Assembly (NCBI GenBank): GCA_949987705.1
Contig: OX465281.1
Span: 157,866,393-157,930,392 of the forward strand
DNA length: 64,000 nucleotides
Source: Thereva unica
Taxonomy: Eukaryota > Arthropoda > Insecta > Diptera > Therevidae
Direction: 5' to 3'
Shown here: piece after piece, positions 45,183 to 57,005 of the stretch
Layout of the letters: each line of letters begins with the position of its first letter
How positions within the stretch are numbered: position 1 is the stretch's first letter
Program-made: the position numbers and the translations under genes
Notes under the pieces: model-generated
What the model saw: only the letters and a program-made list of their open reading frames with translations
Databases searched by the model: none
Told to the model about the DNA's origin: nothing

Positions 45183-46941
45183 CTTTAATCCCTCATGGGA
45201 CATAGGGCGGAAACAGTTGCCCTCCAGCGGACTCTGTTTTGCGCAACAGCTCTCAGCTCCGACCAGGATCTCCCAGTTGTTGCGGTTTCTTCTAGTAGGG
45301 TTCTCCTCCACGTTGTTCTAGGTCTTCCTACTCGACGGGAACCTTGCGGATTCCAGTCAAGGGCCTGTTTGGCTAGATTTTCGTTTTCGCGTCGCAAGGT
45401 GTGGCCAACCCAATTCCATTTCCTTCACCTGATTTGGTCGTCTATCCTTTCTTGGCCGGCACGGCGCCAAAGTTCTTCGTTTGAAACTCTATCTTGCCAG
45501 CGGATTTTTAGGATACGACGAAGGCATCTGTTGATGAAGACTTGTAGGCGCCCTGTGATGAATTGGGTGACTTTCCATGTTTCGCAACCGTATAAAAGAA
45601 CTGCCCTAACGTTGGAGTGAACAGCCGCAATTTGGTGTTAGTTGAGATCTCCGTTGATCTCCATATGCAGGACAGGCATGCATATGCGCCTCGTGCTTTG
45701 TTTATTCTGGAACTGACGTCTTCTTCTGCCCCACCATTTTCGGTAATAACACTACCGAGGTAGCAGAATTTATTTACCAGTTCCACGTCACGGTTATTCA
45801 GCGCAGTCCGTTCAATGGTGTTTGCATTTATCCGCATTTATTTAGTTTTAGTTGGATTTAGCCTTAAGCCTGCTGGATTACTTTCTGTTGCCAAATTGTT
45901 CAACATGTTTTTGAGGTCCTGGTGTCTGTGGGCCAGCAAACAGATATCATCGGCGTAGTCGAGGTCCTTAAGGCGGTCTACCAAACCCCATTGTATGCCG
46001 CCTGTTCGATTATCTAGAGCGCCGACAAGGATGTCATTTATTACTATAAGAAATAGTAATGGCGAAAGTAGGCATCCTTGTCGTACTCCTGAGCTCACCT
46101 CAAAGCTGTCGGATAATTTTCCATTATGGAGAACTCTGCATTTGGAATTGTTATATAGGGCTTTTATCAATTCTATTATTTTATCAGGCAATCCACGTCG
46201 CCGTAGTGCCTGCCATATAAAGCTCCTATTGACCGAGTCGAACGCTTTCTCATAATCTACGAAAGCAAGGTAAAGGGGGGATCGGAATTCAGTAGACTGC
46301 TCCACTATTATTCTCAAGGTGTTAATATGATCAATACAGGAGCGGCCCTTCCTGAATCCGGCCTGCTGCCTCCTAAGCGTTCGGTCAACTGCCTCACTTA
46401 TCCTAGATAGTAATATATGGGACAAAATTTTGCCCACTGTAGATAGTAAACAGATGCCTCTCCAGTTGTCGCATATTGTTAGGTCCTCCTTTTTTGGTAT
46501 TTTGACTATGATACCTTCCGTCCAATCCTTCGGGAAGGTACAGGTGTTCCATGCTATTTCTAGGATTGGCAGAAGCGCATCTGCTATGAGGCTTGAGTCG
46601 GCTTTCAACAATTCTGGCGGGATGCCATCTTTCCCAGCTGCTTTACCATTGGCCATCGCATGAATTGCGGTTACTATTTCCGTCTTGGATGGGGCCCGGG
46701 TGGTGATTCTTATTGGCTGTGCATTGTTGCTGTTTTCCTGAGGTTCCTGTGTAAGTGTACCATTCAGGGCGGCGAAGAAGTAATCTCTCCATCTTTGGAG
46801 TTGCTCTTCGTCGCTGCACAGCAGCCTTCCATCCGCACTCTTAACAGCATGCATTATAAACCTATAAAATCCTTTTTTGGTTTGAAGGTTGGAGGGCCTA
46901 TAAACTTCAAGAGAATGATGTCTCAAACCATGACCACCCAC
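45183..46941 (-). pseudogene. RTE-like LINE, reverse transcriptase and tail
   Basis: The minus-strand frame 46941-45838 (367 codons) holds a nearly whole RT: PPELLKADSSLIADALLPIL, CDNWRGICLLSTVGKILSHI, AGFRKGRSCIDHI, AFVDYEKAFDSV (catalytic Asp), SSGVRQGCLLSPLLF and DYADDICLLA (catalytic pair). A TAA at 45840-45838 interrupts the sequence; the frame continues RINANTIERTALNNRDVELV. A frameshift near 45620 and a stop in the QIR/RKWNW region follow. The tail ends WRATVSALCPMRD with a stop near 45195 and a gaagaa-rich 3' end. The endonuclease is missing. The copy nested at 8524 is the same family. Confidence 0.85.
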
Positions 46942-48061
46942 ACCACTTCATTTTCAATGCGTTAAATTAAACCACGTGGATTTATAATTAGACTAAATTA
47001 GTCAGTTCATCTATAAGTATTAATAATATAATATTTGTATTTTATTAAGAAGTGTGTGTATTCCACAAAATAAGCACAGATTCGCAAATTACATCCCTCC
47101 GTAATTTTAGACTAGCAGACAATATTTTAACTTTGTGCGAACTTTCATTCTAACTATCATTTAGAAGGTATTAGGTCAATCAAATAAATTCAATCAAATA
47201 AAAGCAGTCCACAACAAAACCTGAATTCCGATAAAGGTTACATAAAATTTAACCCACATGATTAATATAAAAAGCCTCCCCACCCAATTAATTTAAAAAG
47301 CCTCCTAATATAAAATTAATTTCCTATACTGGTTTAATGTGATACTCACAACCAAATAAATTGTAGGACATGAAAAATAATTCAAAAAAATGTCTACAAT
47401 AATGTTGGTGTAGAAAAAAGCCTTTTGTAAATGAGAAAAGTTTATCAATTAAAACTGCTCAAGGGAAATAAATTTCAATAAAATAACCTAAAAACTTTGT
47501 TAAAAAGATATCAAATATAAATTAAAATTTCTATAATAGCAATTCTAAATTTGTGTAAAGCAACATAAATTTTGGGCAAAATAAGCTCGGCTGTATCCTA
47601 TCCACATTCATATAGAAGGAGGAGGCAAAAGTAATTTTGTGATAATTTAACAAAAAGTCCATAAACACTACGGAATTATGTAAATGGTTTATATTTGGAT
47701 TAGACTTAATCAACATTGTGGAAATTTATGATAGTTTGAGCTATTTGCGGCTGGTTATATTAAAATTACTAAAAAAATATTTCGCACGTCTACATTATAA
47801 ATCATTTATGAAAATCCTTTTATTATACACCTTCTAACTCATTCCATACTTTCTTAATCTTTCGAATGAAATGAAATCCATTTTGCTAACTTAAATGAGG
47901 AAAATTTCAAATATGGAAAACAAGATTACTGCCTGCGCTTAATAGTTATCTACAATGTTTTCTGTTGTCTGTTTTTCTTTATATTAAATTTAAATTTCTC
48001 TATTTACATTGAAGATTGTTTCACCCAGCTTAAGGTCCTTGTTAATGGTCGTCCTGTGCCT
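46942..48061. other. No gene recognised
   Basis: AT-rich. If the exon at 48062-48240 is real, the first few hundred bases below it could be its 3' untranslated region. Confidence 0.3.
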
Positions 48062-48240
48062 TCATCTCACCATCTCATAGTTGTTGGTAAATGATTGGAC
48101 ATTATTTGCATTCAGAAATTGCACTATAATTGCCTGATAGCACACTAAAAGGAGTACACCTAGATATCCTGTACTGGTCCTTGCTATTGATTTAAATGCT
48201 GAATTATGTTGCATTGCAGCTGGATGCTCACCTGGAAGTA
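48062..48240 (-). CDS. Possible last exon of an unrecognised membrane protein
   Basis: On the minus strand a good acceptor (CATTTACTTCCAG) precedes an open stretch GEHPAAMQHNSAFKSIARTS followed by a hydrophobic segment (GYLGVLLLVCYQAIIVQFL) and NANNVQSFTNNYEMVR with a stop at 48062. The hydrophobic run is about 19 residues, enough for one membrane span. It is not visibly related to any transposon protein. No upstream exon was identified, and the ORF could be chance. If real, it is the only host-like coding exon in the window. Confidence 0.3.
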
Positions 48241-48687
48241 AATGATTTTTTTTTATTGCTGTAGAGAATGATAATGAAAACAAAATTAACTAATTATTTG
48301 ATTACTTTATAAACTTAGCCTAAATGCAAATAAGCAAACACTAAATATAATGCATCTCGGCCCGGGCGATAATCGCAAAGAATTAGTTGCGTAGATAACA
48401 CTAGTTACATGAAGAATGTGCCTAGTGAAAAAACTGTTTTTAGACTAACTTGAGGGCGCTGAAAACGAAAATGGCACTCATTTATTTTTCCAAAGAAGAT
48501 TTATCGAGATATTAGCAAAATGTCTTTTTTTAACCAATCTAAGATGTATACTGATTGAAAGGTTGCATTCTTCCTTTACGACGATGTATTGTTTGTGTCG
48601 ATTGGAATAGTATTTTTTGGGTTTCAGGCGATCATTCAGCGGAGAGTCGTTAACGGCGGAGGATGTACTCTTTTTGCATTTGTTAAT

Positions 48688-49661
48688 TTTGGAAGTGATT
48701 CGTGTCTCATGGAAAGTCCAAAGTCCAAGTCTCGTGTTAATTAATGAGGCAAATTACACGGCATAACACTTTCGGCCTTAACAAACCGGTTTGTGCGTGT
48801 TATACGAATTACACGAAAAACTGACTGTTCTGCATTTTTTCGTGTAACAATTCTATTGTTTATGTAGCTGTGTACAAACTGTCAGTTAAGCTAATTCATT
48901 TTCGTAGACCCCGAGAATGAAATTATGATTGTGTTAGTGTGTTGTTCTGTGCAGTCGAAAATTTTTTGGGATGCACAAGTAACAAACTCCCCGCGACCCC
49001 TTGCCTATAAAACCGGTTTATTGGAATTATTGGAAGTGTTGATGGAAGAAATGTTATGCCGTGTAATTTGCCTCATTCTGAATAAAAATAAACAAGTGGG
49101 ATGTTGTGCCTAGAGACTAGCAACTAATTACGATTTTTCATGGTATTCTTTCTGTTGAATAACACTTCAGACTGGATGACCGTAAAAAATCAAAAAAATT
49201 ATATTTTTTCACTTTTAATTAAGTAAATGTTTATGTTCTCCTGAGTATCATTATTAAATAATATAATTTAGTGATAGGTTCAAAACATGTTCCACTGAAG
49301 TAAAAAAAATAAATATATATTTCACCATTGCGCGGCCGAGGATTGAAATTGGTTTCCCGGGATAGGATTCCAGCGCCTTAGCTCTAGGCTACCGACTCTT
49401 TTTGAATTTGTTCATTGTGGAAGTGATTCGTGTCTCATGGAAAGTCCAAGTCTTGCTTTAATTATTCTGAATAAAAATAAACTAGAGGGATGTTGTGCCT
49501 AGAGACTAGCAACTAATTACGCTTTTTCATAGTATTCTTTCTGTTGAATAACCCTTCAGACTGGATGACCATAAAAAATCAAGAAAATGATATTTTTTCA
49601 CTTTTAATAAAGTAAATGTTTATGTTCTCCTTATTAAATAATATAATTTAGTGATAGGTTT
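48688..49661 (+). repeat. Direct duplication with one copy interrupted
   Basis: Segment 48688-49281 minus a MITE matches 49406-49661 (gtgattcgtgtctcatggaa, gtgcctagagactagcaact, tctttctgttgaataac, tttagtgataggtt). The second copy reads straight through the point where the MITE lies in the first. The copies differ by several substitutions and a few short indels. Confidence 0.75.
48743..49077. mobile_element. 335-bp MITE with perfect 25-bp TIRs
   Basis: aatgaggcaaattacacggc plus ataac at the left end is perfectly complementary to the right end (gttatgccgtgtaatttgcctcatt read in reverse). The duplicated locus at about 49455 lacks it (ttaattattctgaat), showing the empty site. The target duplication is short and ambiguous. 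Confidence 0.8.
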
Positions 49662-50271
49662 AACCTATTTTCATGGTTATGGTACCAGTTTCAGCTTGTT
49701 TCAGCTCTATTTTTTGAAATGCGGCCTGTTTTGGGGGGGGGGGCCATGACCCCCGTGATCCCCCCCCCTCGGATCCGCGCCTGACTCTTAATGTGTAGTC
49801 GTTTTTATTACACATGTATCTGTTTTATGGCACGCCAAATCATTTGGGTTCCCGACCGCTGCTTGTATTCTACTTATCATACACTCCATTTAATACCCAT
49901 GTCGAGGAGGGATTGTGAAAAAAGGTAATCCGCTATTTTCGGGCACGTGCCATATTGGTTCTAAGGGTATATTGAGTATCGGCATCGATATTATCATCGG
50001 AAGTAAAGCTGGTGACATATACAAGCGTAAATGCATTACATTCAGCGGTTCCATGTTATGCGGCGAATTTCCTCTGACATATAATTGCATGGTTGCGTTC
50101 CGTTCCGGCTTTCACACATAGCCCGAAAATCTAAGTAACGAATGCATGTGTTTGTGGTGTATGCTTGGGCGTGCTATGTCGAAAAAGCTGAAAGTAGCCC
50201 GACATTTGCGGGGCATGCATTCCATTCATGGAATATTCCGTCAGGTCGCATTTGAATACACACACTTCTAT
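49662..50271. other. Spacer with one inverted satellite unit
   Basis: Between about 49865 and 50015 the minus strand carries a diverged monomer with head (agctttacttccgatgataa, ataccgatactcaatat, cggattac...tcacaatc, gtattaaatg, gtatgataagtagaataca). An uneven run ggggggggggggcc / cccccccc occurs at 49733-49770. No gene. Confidence 0.5.
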
Positions 50272-50285
50272 CAGAGATAACATAA

Positions 50286-51783
50286 TCTATAATATAAAAA
50301 TAAGTCGGGTTTTCCTTCCTGACGCTATAATTCCAGAACGCACGATCCGATTTCCACGGTTTTGCATTCGTTGGAAAGGTCTCGGGCTCCGTGAGGTTTA
50401 TAGCAAAAAAATTTCAACAAAAAAGCAGGCGTTTGGTCCATAGCAGCCATCTCAAGAGGGCGGATTACCATCTTCTTTACAACCCCTCGACATGGATATC
50501 AAATGAAAGGGTTTGGTAAGTAGAACACCAAAGGCAATATAGTATACTCAATATATCGTTTGGTCCATGGCAGTCATCTCAAGAGAGCAGATGACCATTT
50601 TCTTCACAACCCCTTCGAAATGGGTATCCAATGAAAGAGTATGATAAGTAGAACAATATAAGCAATATAGTATACTCAATATGTCACTTGGTCCATAGCG
50701 GCCACCTCAAGAATGCGGATTACCATTTTCTTCACAACACCTTCGACATGGATATCAAATGAAAGAGTATGATAAGTAGAACACCATAGACAATATAGTA
50801 TACTCAATATATCGTTTGGTCCATGGCGATCATCTCAAGCGGGCTGATTACCATATTCTTCACAACCACTTCGAGATGGGTATCAAATGAGAGAGTATGA
50901 TAAGTAAAACACATAAGCAATATAGTATACTCAATATATCGTTTGGTCCATAGCGGCCATCTCCAGAGGTTGGATTACCATTATCTTCACATCCCTCAAC
51001 ATGGATTTCAAATGAAAGGGTATGATAAGTAGAACACCATAAGCAATATAGTATACTCATTTTCTTCACTACAACCTCGACATTGGTATCAAATGAAAGG
51101 GCATTATAAGAAGAATGGCATAGACTATGTCTTTAGATTCATGGCGGCCATCTCAAGAGAGCGGGTTACCATTTTATTCACAACACCCGAGACATGGGTA
51201 TCAAATGAAAGGCTATGAAAAGTAGAACACCATAAGCAATATAGTATACTCAATTTATAATTTGGTCCATGGCGGCCATCTCAAAAGGGCGGTTTACCAT
51301 TTTCTTCACAACCCCTCCTAGATGGGTATCAAATGAAGGAGTATGATAAGTAGAACAATATAAACAATATAGTATACTCAATATATCGTTTGGTACATGG
51401 CGGTCATCTCAAGAGGGCGGATTACCACTTTCTTCACAACCCCTTTGAGATGGGTATCAAATGAGAGAGTATGATAAGTAGAACACCATATGCAATATAG
51501 TATACTCAATATATCGTTTGGTCCATAGCGGCCATCTCGAGAGGGCGGATTAATATTTTCTTCACCCCCCTTCGACATGGGTATCAAATGAAAGAGTGTG
51601 ATAAATAGAACACCATAGGCAATATAGTATACTCAATATATCATTTAGTCCATGGCGGTCATCTCCCAAAATCAATTTTCCCAGATTTGTTCTTTTTTCA
51701 CTATAGCTTTTTCCTATCGCAGACTGTGTCCCCATAATCTTATTTTATTGAAAGGCGTAGCAACGCACGCGGGTTTTTGCTAG
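50286..51783 (+). mobile_element. Non-autonomous Helitron carrying the satellite monomers
   Basis: The 5' end TCTATAATATAAAAATAAGT (50286) follows an A; the 3' end ...gggtttttgCTAG (51780-51783) precedes a T. A GCGT-agca-ACGC hairpin lies at 51755-51766, 13 bases before CTAG. The empty site (cataa|tactccg) is read from the other palindrome arm at about 56849-56860. The 5' part (50286-50430; gacgctataattccagaacg) is of a type common at Helitron 5' ends. The interior 50436-51665 is an array of about nine or ten ~128-bp monomers. No ORF; it would depend on a Helitron protein supplied elsewhere. Confidence 0.9.
50436..51665 (+). repeat. Satellite monomers inside the Helitron
   Basis: Tandem monomers of the same type as arrays 1 and 2 (tttggtccatagcggccatc, aagagggcggattaccat, tatcaaatgaaag, gcaatatagtatactcaata). 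The array stops 115 bases before the Helitron 3' end. Variants with actatgtctttagattcat occur here too (near 51125), as in array 1. Confidence 0.9.
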
Positions 51784-53959
51784 TACTCCGTATAAAGATG
51801 CGACAGCTAGAACAAAAAACTCGAACGCTTTTTGGCTCGGCAGGCCTCTGAGATTGCCTCCCCCTTAGCAACATGCAACATATTCAAGTTTCTAGCTACA
51901 CAAGGAGGCGAACGTGGTCATGGTCCGCAGCACAAGACATGCGGTGAGTTTGTCGATAAGGAAGCTAGAATTTTAAGGGGGCAAGGAAAGGAACTGACAA
52001 CGGAATTTCTCGCAACATCTTTCTTTCTTTCTCATCTTTCAAACGTTTGCCTCTAGCGCTACATTGAAGGATTTCCCTGATTCTTTGTATTTTAACTATT
52101 TCTTAGAATATTCCGTGTATTTTTTTAATGACTGTCTGAGATTCACTATCAATTTCACTTGATTTCAAATTCTTGGTGAGAGGATTTGCGATATTTTTAA
52201 AATAGGTACTTGGTTGAGGTTTTGGTTACGACTTTTTTTCTGGTATTTCGGTATTGACTAACTCGATTGATTTTAGAAACGAATTTAGGTAATTATTCTT
52301 TATTTTATTTTAGCTCAATTTTCGCTATTGGAATAAAATGTTGGGTTTTGGCTTTTGTTGTAGGTATATTGTGGGTGTAGATTTTTGGAGACATTTTTTA
52401 TAAAAAATGCCACAAAGTCGCACAACGTGGAGAGTTGTTTGTATCACCCAAAGTTGCAAAGCGCATAAGTACAATTGTACAATTAAATCCCCGCCCACAA
52501 TAAAAAATCGTACGTCTGCTCAAAACAATTCGATCGTAATTGTTTTGGTAAAAACAAATTAAAAATAGGTTCAATACCTTCCTTGTTATTTGAAAACTCT
52601 TCAATTAATGAAAATGAGGAAAGGCTTCATGCCAAGTCAATTTTCAGGGAAAACGTATGACAGAAGGAATTCAGTCTCGGACTTGTAATTACAGGATTTA
52701 TCCGTTTTAGAGTCCCCTTGTCAACAGTTAAATATTGAGCCGGTAAATATATACATATACTGCAAACAATGTTTGGAAGATGAAAAAAAAGTATATTACA
52801 ACCGGGTCATTCCATATCAAACCAACCAATGGTTTGGACATCACCACCTCCGATTGTTATAATTTTTTTATATTTGTTCTTCTGGTGGAAACTAAAAAAA
52901 AACAAATTTTCAAATTTTTGGCCTTCTATTGTTTTAGTTATAAATTTTCAAAAAGTCGAAAACCTTAAATTTTCAACAAATTTTGAAATCTTTAAATTGA
53001 TCTAGTTCAAAAACTATTTGACATAGAAAGCTGAAAGTAGCACCAGTTTCTTCTGCTTTAATTTGATATATGTTGTTACGAAATTAGCATTGGAAACACT
53101 CATCCCCTGTTACTGTACATATAATAATTGAGTTGTCTGTTTCCCAGCTTATGATCTATTTACCTTAGCTTGAATTGCTAATATTTTGTTAATTATTTAA
53201 AATAAATTATCTGTGGTTAATTGCACCTACGCTCACGAGTTTTTATTTTCTACAATATACAACATAGTATTATTAGAAAGAATAAAACTTATGAACCACT
53301 TATAGACCAGTCATTAGAGATTTTTTCGTGTTATAAAATTGTACAGCAAACTGCTTGCACTACTACTTCAGGGGTATCTCATAGATTACTAAAACCAAAA
53401 AACCAGCCAAAATTTACTCATGTGGAATTGTTTAAACAATAATTAGCAACAAAAATGGGTACTTTTTCCGTTTTTGGCGTATACAATAAAAAGTACTAGA
53501 TGAATCACGTTACTCCCAACAGGATATTTGTAGAGAATTGAAAACCCTACAAAATGGGGTTTACTAGACCTCGATCGGATAATTTTTCGCCGAGAAAAGC
53601 TAGAAAACCCCTTAAAAAGGCAATTTTTTTCAAAACTCATATCTCTGCTACTTTGCAATATTAGGGTATGATTTTTTGGGACATAATACCCTGGTACATA
53701 TACTTTAAACTGCCAAAAGATGAAATTTGTCGCATGTATAGTTTCTGCATAATTGCAGTATAAACAAAATAGACCCTAATCTTGCACATTGTGCCAATAT
53801 TAGCAGAGTGGCCAGATTGAAATTTCCAAAACGGTTTCTGAAAGTATAGGCTAGGGGCTACAATTTGTCTATCTCACATTTTATGTAATATAAGTTTGGA
53901 GAACAATGCTAAAAATGCTTTTGAAAATGGTACATAGGGCGAACATTCTAATTCGAGAA

Positions 53960-54675
53960 GTTTAGTGGTAGCGGTGGCGGGGTATAAAGCAACGAAGGAG
54001 GCGTTAGGCCGGCCGCACACCAAAGCTTCATATGCAGCTTTCCGTCACTATTGCTTGAAGATAAATGTAGCAAAGCAGCATGTGACGATTTGTTCCATAT
54101 AAAAAAGTGAAATATGTAGCTAATAAGCATGTGAAGCTTCGTGCATTTGTGCAAGTGAATTGAATATTTGAGTTGCCTTTCAGCATGGAGCCCAGTACTA
54201 GTATTGACAACTTCATGGTAAATGAACTTCATGAAAGTTAAATTCATGAAAAATGTATATTGCGAACATATGTACGTTATTTGGAATTAATGCTTAATTT
54301 GATTGACAATAAATAATTACTAATAATATTATGAACATTTTACAGTTTATTCAATGGAAAAAAAGGCATCAACTAAGAAATATGGAATAAAATAACCAGC
54401 TTAAGCATCATGCTTTTTTGTGCAACAGTCTCTTCTTCGCTTAGCTACCTTACATCTATACTTTTGTTTTCATTCTCGCGATCATCATTCTATTTATAGC
54501 TTAATTCGTATAAATTATTTTATAATTGACTTTTATCTTCTTCTATGCAAATATCTTCTATAGATATGTTAGAACACATTATTTGGGTACAGTTTGCGCA
54601 CAAGTTTGAGCATTGTAAACCATGCTTCCTGCACGTACAAGAAGCATACTCACACCTACAACATAGGCCCGATAC
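53960..54675. other. Spacer of the giant palindrome
   Basis: Single-copy DNA between the arms. Left half is AT-rich with no gene; the right side carries the end of the Cys-rich frame described next. It probably marks where an original element was joined head to head with a second, inverted copy. Confidence 0.5.
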
Positions 54676-54729
54676 TTTTCGAATTAGAATGTTCGCCCTA
54701 TGTACCATTTTCAAAAGCATTTTTAGCAT
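54520..54729 (-). pseudogene. Cys-rich C-terminal fragment, CXC-like
   Basis: 69 codons on the minus strand, starting inside the right arm (MLKMLLKMVHRANILIRK) and running into the spacer. It contains GLCCRCEYASCTCRKHGLQC and SNLCANCTQIMCSN, with nine Cys in about 30 residues spaced as in CXC (tesmin-type) zinc-binding motifs. I recall similar Cys-rich tails on large uncharacterised insect proteins, some of them in mobile elements. In the left arm the same frame begins but ends at a stop directly after the arm (NILIREV). It may be the last trace of the element's own protein. Confidence 0.4.
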
Positions 54730-56763
54730 TGTTCTCCAAACTTATATTAAAATGTGAGATAGACAAATTGTAGCCCCTAGCCTATACTTTCAGAAACCGT
54801 TTTGGAAATTTCAATCGGGCCACTCTGCTAATATTGGCACAATGTGCAAGATTAGGGTCTATTTTGTTTATACTGCAATTATGCAGAAACTATACATGCG
54901 ACAAATTTCATCTTTTGGCAGTTTAAAGTATATGTACCAGGGTATTATGTCCCAAAAAATCATACCCTAATATTGCAAAGTAGCAGAGGTATGAGTTTTG
55001 AAAAAAATTGCCTTTTTAAGGGGTTTTCTAGCTTTTCTCGGCGAAAAATTATCGATCGAGGTCTAGTAAACCCCATTTTGTAGGGTTTTCAATTCCTCTA
55101 CAAATATCCTGTTGGGAGTAACGTGATTCATCTAGTACTTTTTATTGTATACGCCAAAAACGGAAAAAGTACCCATTTTTGTTGCTAATTATTGTTTAAA
55201 CAATTCCACATGAGTAAATTTTGGCTGGTTTTTTGTGTTTAGTAATCTATGAGATACCCCTGAAGTAGTAGTGCAAGCAGTTTGCTGTACAATTTATAAC
55301 ACGAAAAAATCTCTAATGACTGGTCTATAAGTGGTTCATAAGTTTTATTCTTTCTAATAATACTATGTTGTATATTGTAGCAAATAAAAACTCGTGGAGC
55401 GTAGGTGCAATTAACCACAGATAATTTATTTTAAATAATTAACAAAATATTAGCAATTCAAGCTAAGGTAAATAGATCATAAGCTGGGAAACAGACAACT
55501 CAATTATTATATGTACAGTAACAGGGGATGAGTGTTTCCAATGCTAATTTCGTAACAACATATATCAAATTAAAGCAGAAGAAACTGGTGCTACTTTCAG
55601 CTTTCTATGTCAAATAGTTTTTGAACTAGATCAATTTAAAGATTTCAAAATTTGTTGAAAATTTAAGGTTTTCGACTTTTTGAAAATTTATAACTAAAAC
55701 AATAGAAGGCCAAAATTTGAAAATTTGTTTTTTTTTAGTTTCCACCAGAAGAACAAATATAAAAAAAATATAACAATCGGAGGTGGTGATGTCCAAACCA
55801 TTGGTTGGTTTGATATGGAATGACCCGGTTGTAATATACTTTTTTTTCATCTTCCAAACATTGTTTGCAGTATATGTATATATTTACCGGCTCAATATTT
55901 AACTGTTGACAAGGGGACTCTAAAACGGATAAATCCTGTATTACAAGTCCGAGACTGAATTCCTTCTGTCATACGTTTTCCCTGAAATTGACTTGGCATG
56001 AAGCCTTTCCTCATTTTCATTAATTGAAGAGTTTTCAAATAACAAGGAAGGTATTGAACCTATTTTTAATTTGTTTTTACAAAACAATTACGATCGAATT
56101 GTTTTGAGCAGACGTACGATTTTTTATTGTGGGCGGGGATTTAATTGTACAATTGTACTTATGCGCTTTGCAACTTTGGGTGATACAAACAACTCTCCAC
56201 GTTGTACGACTTTGTGGCAATTTTTTATAAAAAATGTCTCCAAAAATCTACACCCACAATATACCTACAACAAAAGCCAAAACCCAACATTTTAATCCAA
56301 TAGCGAAAATTCAGCTAAAATAAAATAAAGAATAATTACCTAACTTCGTTTCTAAAATCAATCGAGTTAGTCAATACCGAAATACCAGAAAAAAAGTCGT
56401 AACCAAAACCTCAACCAAGTACCTATTTTAAAAATATCGCAAATCCTCTCACCAAGAATTTGAAATCAAGTGAAATTGATAGTGAATCTCAGACAGTCAT
56501 TAAAAAAAATACACGGAATATTCTAAGAAATAGTTAAAATATAAAGAATCAGGGAAATCCTTCAATGTAGCGCTAGAGGCAAATGTTTGAAAGATGAGAA
56601 AGAAAGAAAGATGTTGCGAGAAATTCCGTTGTCAGTTCCTTTCCTTGCCCCCCTAAAATTCTAGCTTCCTTATCGACAAACTCACCGCATGTCTTGTGCT
56701 GCGGACCATGACCACGTTCGCCTCCTTGTGTAGCTAGAAACTCGAATATGTTGCATGTTGCTA

Positions 56764-56780
56764 GGGGGGGGGGGGGGGGG
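56764..56780 (+). repeat. 17-base poly-G run in the right arm
   Basis: A run of 17 G where the left arm (about 51859-51863, read on the other strand) has only five. This is one of the few length differences between the arms. Confidence 0.8.
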
Positions 56781-56874
56781 CAATCTCAGAGGCCTGCCGA
56801 GGCAAAAAGCGTTCGGGTTTTTTGTTCTAGCTGTCGCATCTTTATACGGAGTATTATGTTATCTCTGCTTCTAT

Positions 56875-57005
56875 ATTATCTCTCATGTACTCTTGGATAT
56901 GCCACTAGCTTAAAGGTGTGCGTAAATTTTCGGCGCGATGGGAGAACGATAGATTGCAAAATTTGTACCGACCAAGCACACAAGAAAGCGAGCTGATAAA
57001 AACGT
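56875..57005 (-). repeat. Inverted head unit of the satellite family
   Basis: On the minus strand: cgtttttatcagctcgcttt, cttggtcggtacaaattttg, then cgaaaatttacgcacacct. It matches the heads at 12128 and 21088 but is not followed by monomers. Confidence 0.6.

Larger units (their letters stand above)
50272..56867. mobile_element. Giant palindromic DNA transposon (5.1 kb plus nested Helitron)
   Basis: Two arms of about 2.18 kb (left: 50272-50285 then 51784-53959; right: 54676-56867) are reverse complements at roughly 98% by eye. They enclose a ~716-bp spacer. The terminal sequence is cagagataacataatactcc. CTTCTAT flanks it at 50265-50271 and 56868-56874. The left arm is interrupted after 14 bases by the Helitron at 50286-51783; the right arm shows the uninterrupted sequence. 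A 7-8 bp duplication and a CAGAG start could fit hAT- or P-like elements, but no transposase domain is recognisable. Arms hold only short frames; the spacer and right arm hold a Cys-rich frame (54520-54729). Confidence 0.85.

Noticed and set aside
50272..56867. Maverick/Polinton because of the long inverted ends
   Set aside because: No polymerase B, integrase, ATPase or capsid gene, the ends do not begin AGT, and the duplication is 7 bp rather than 6.
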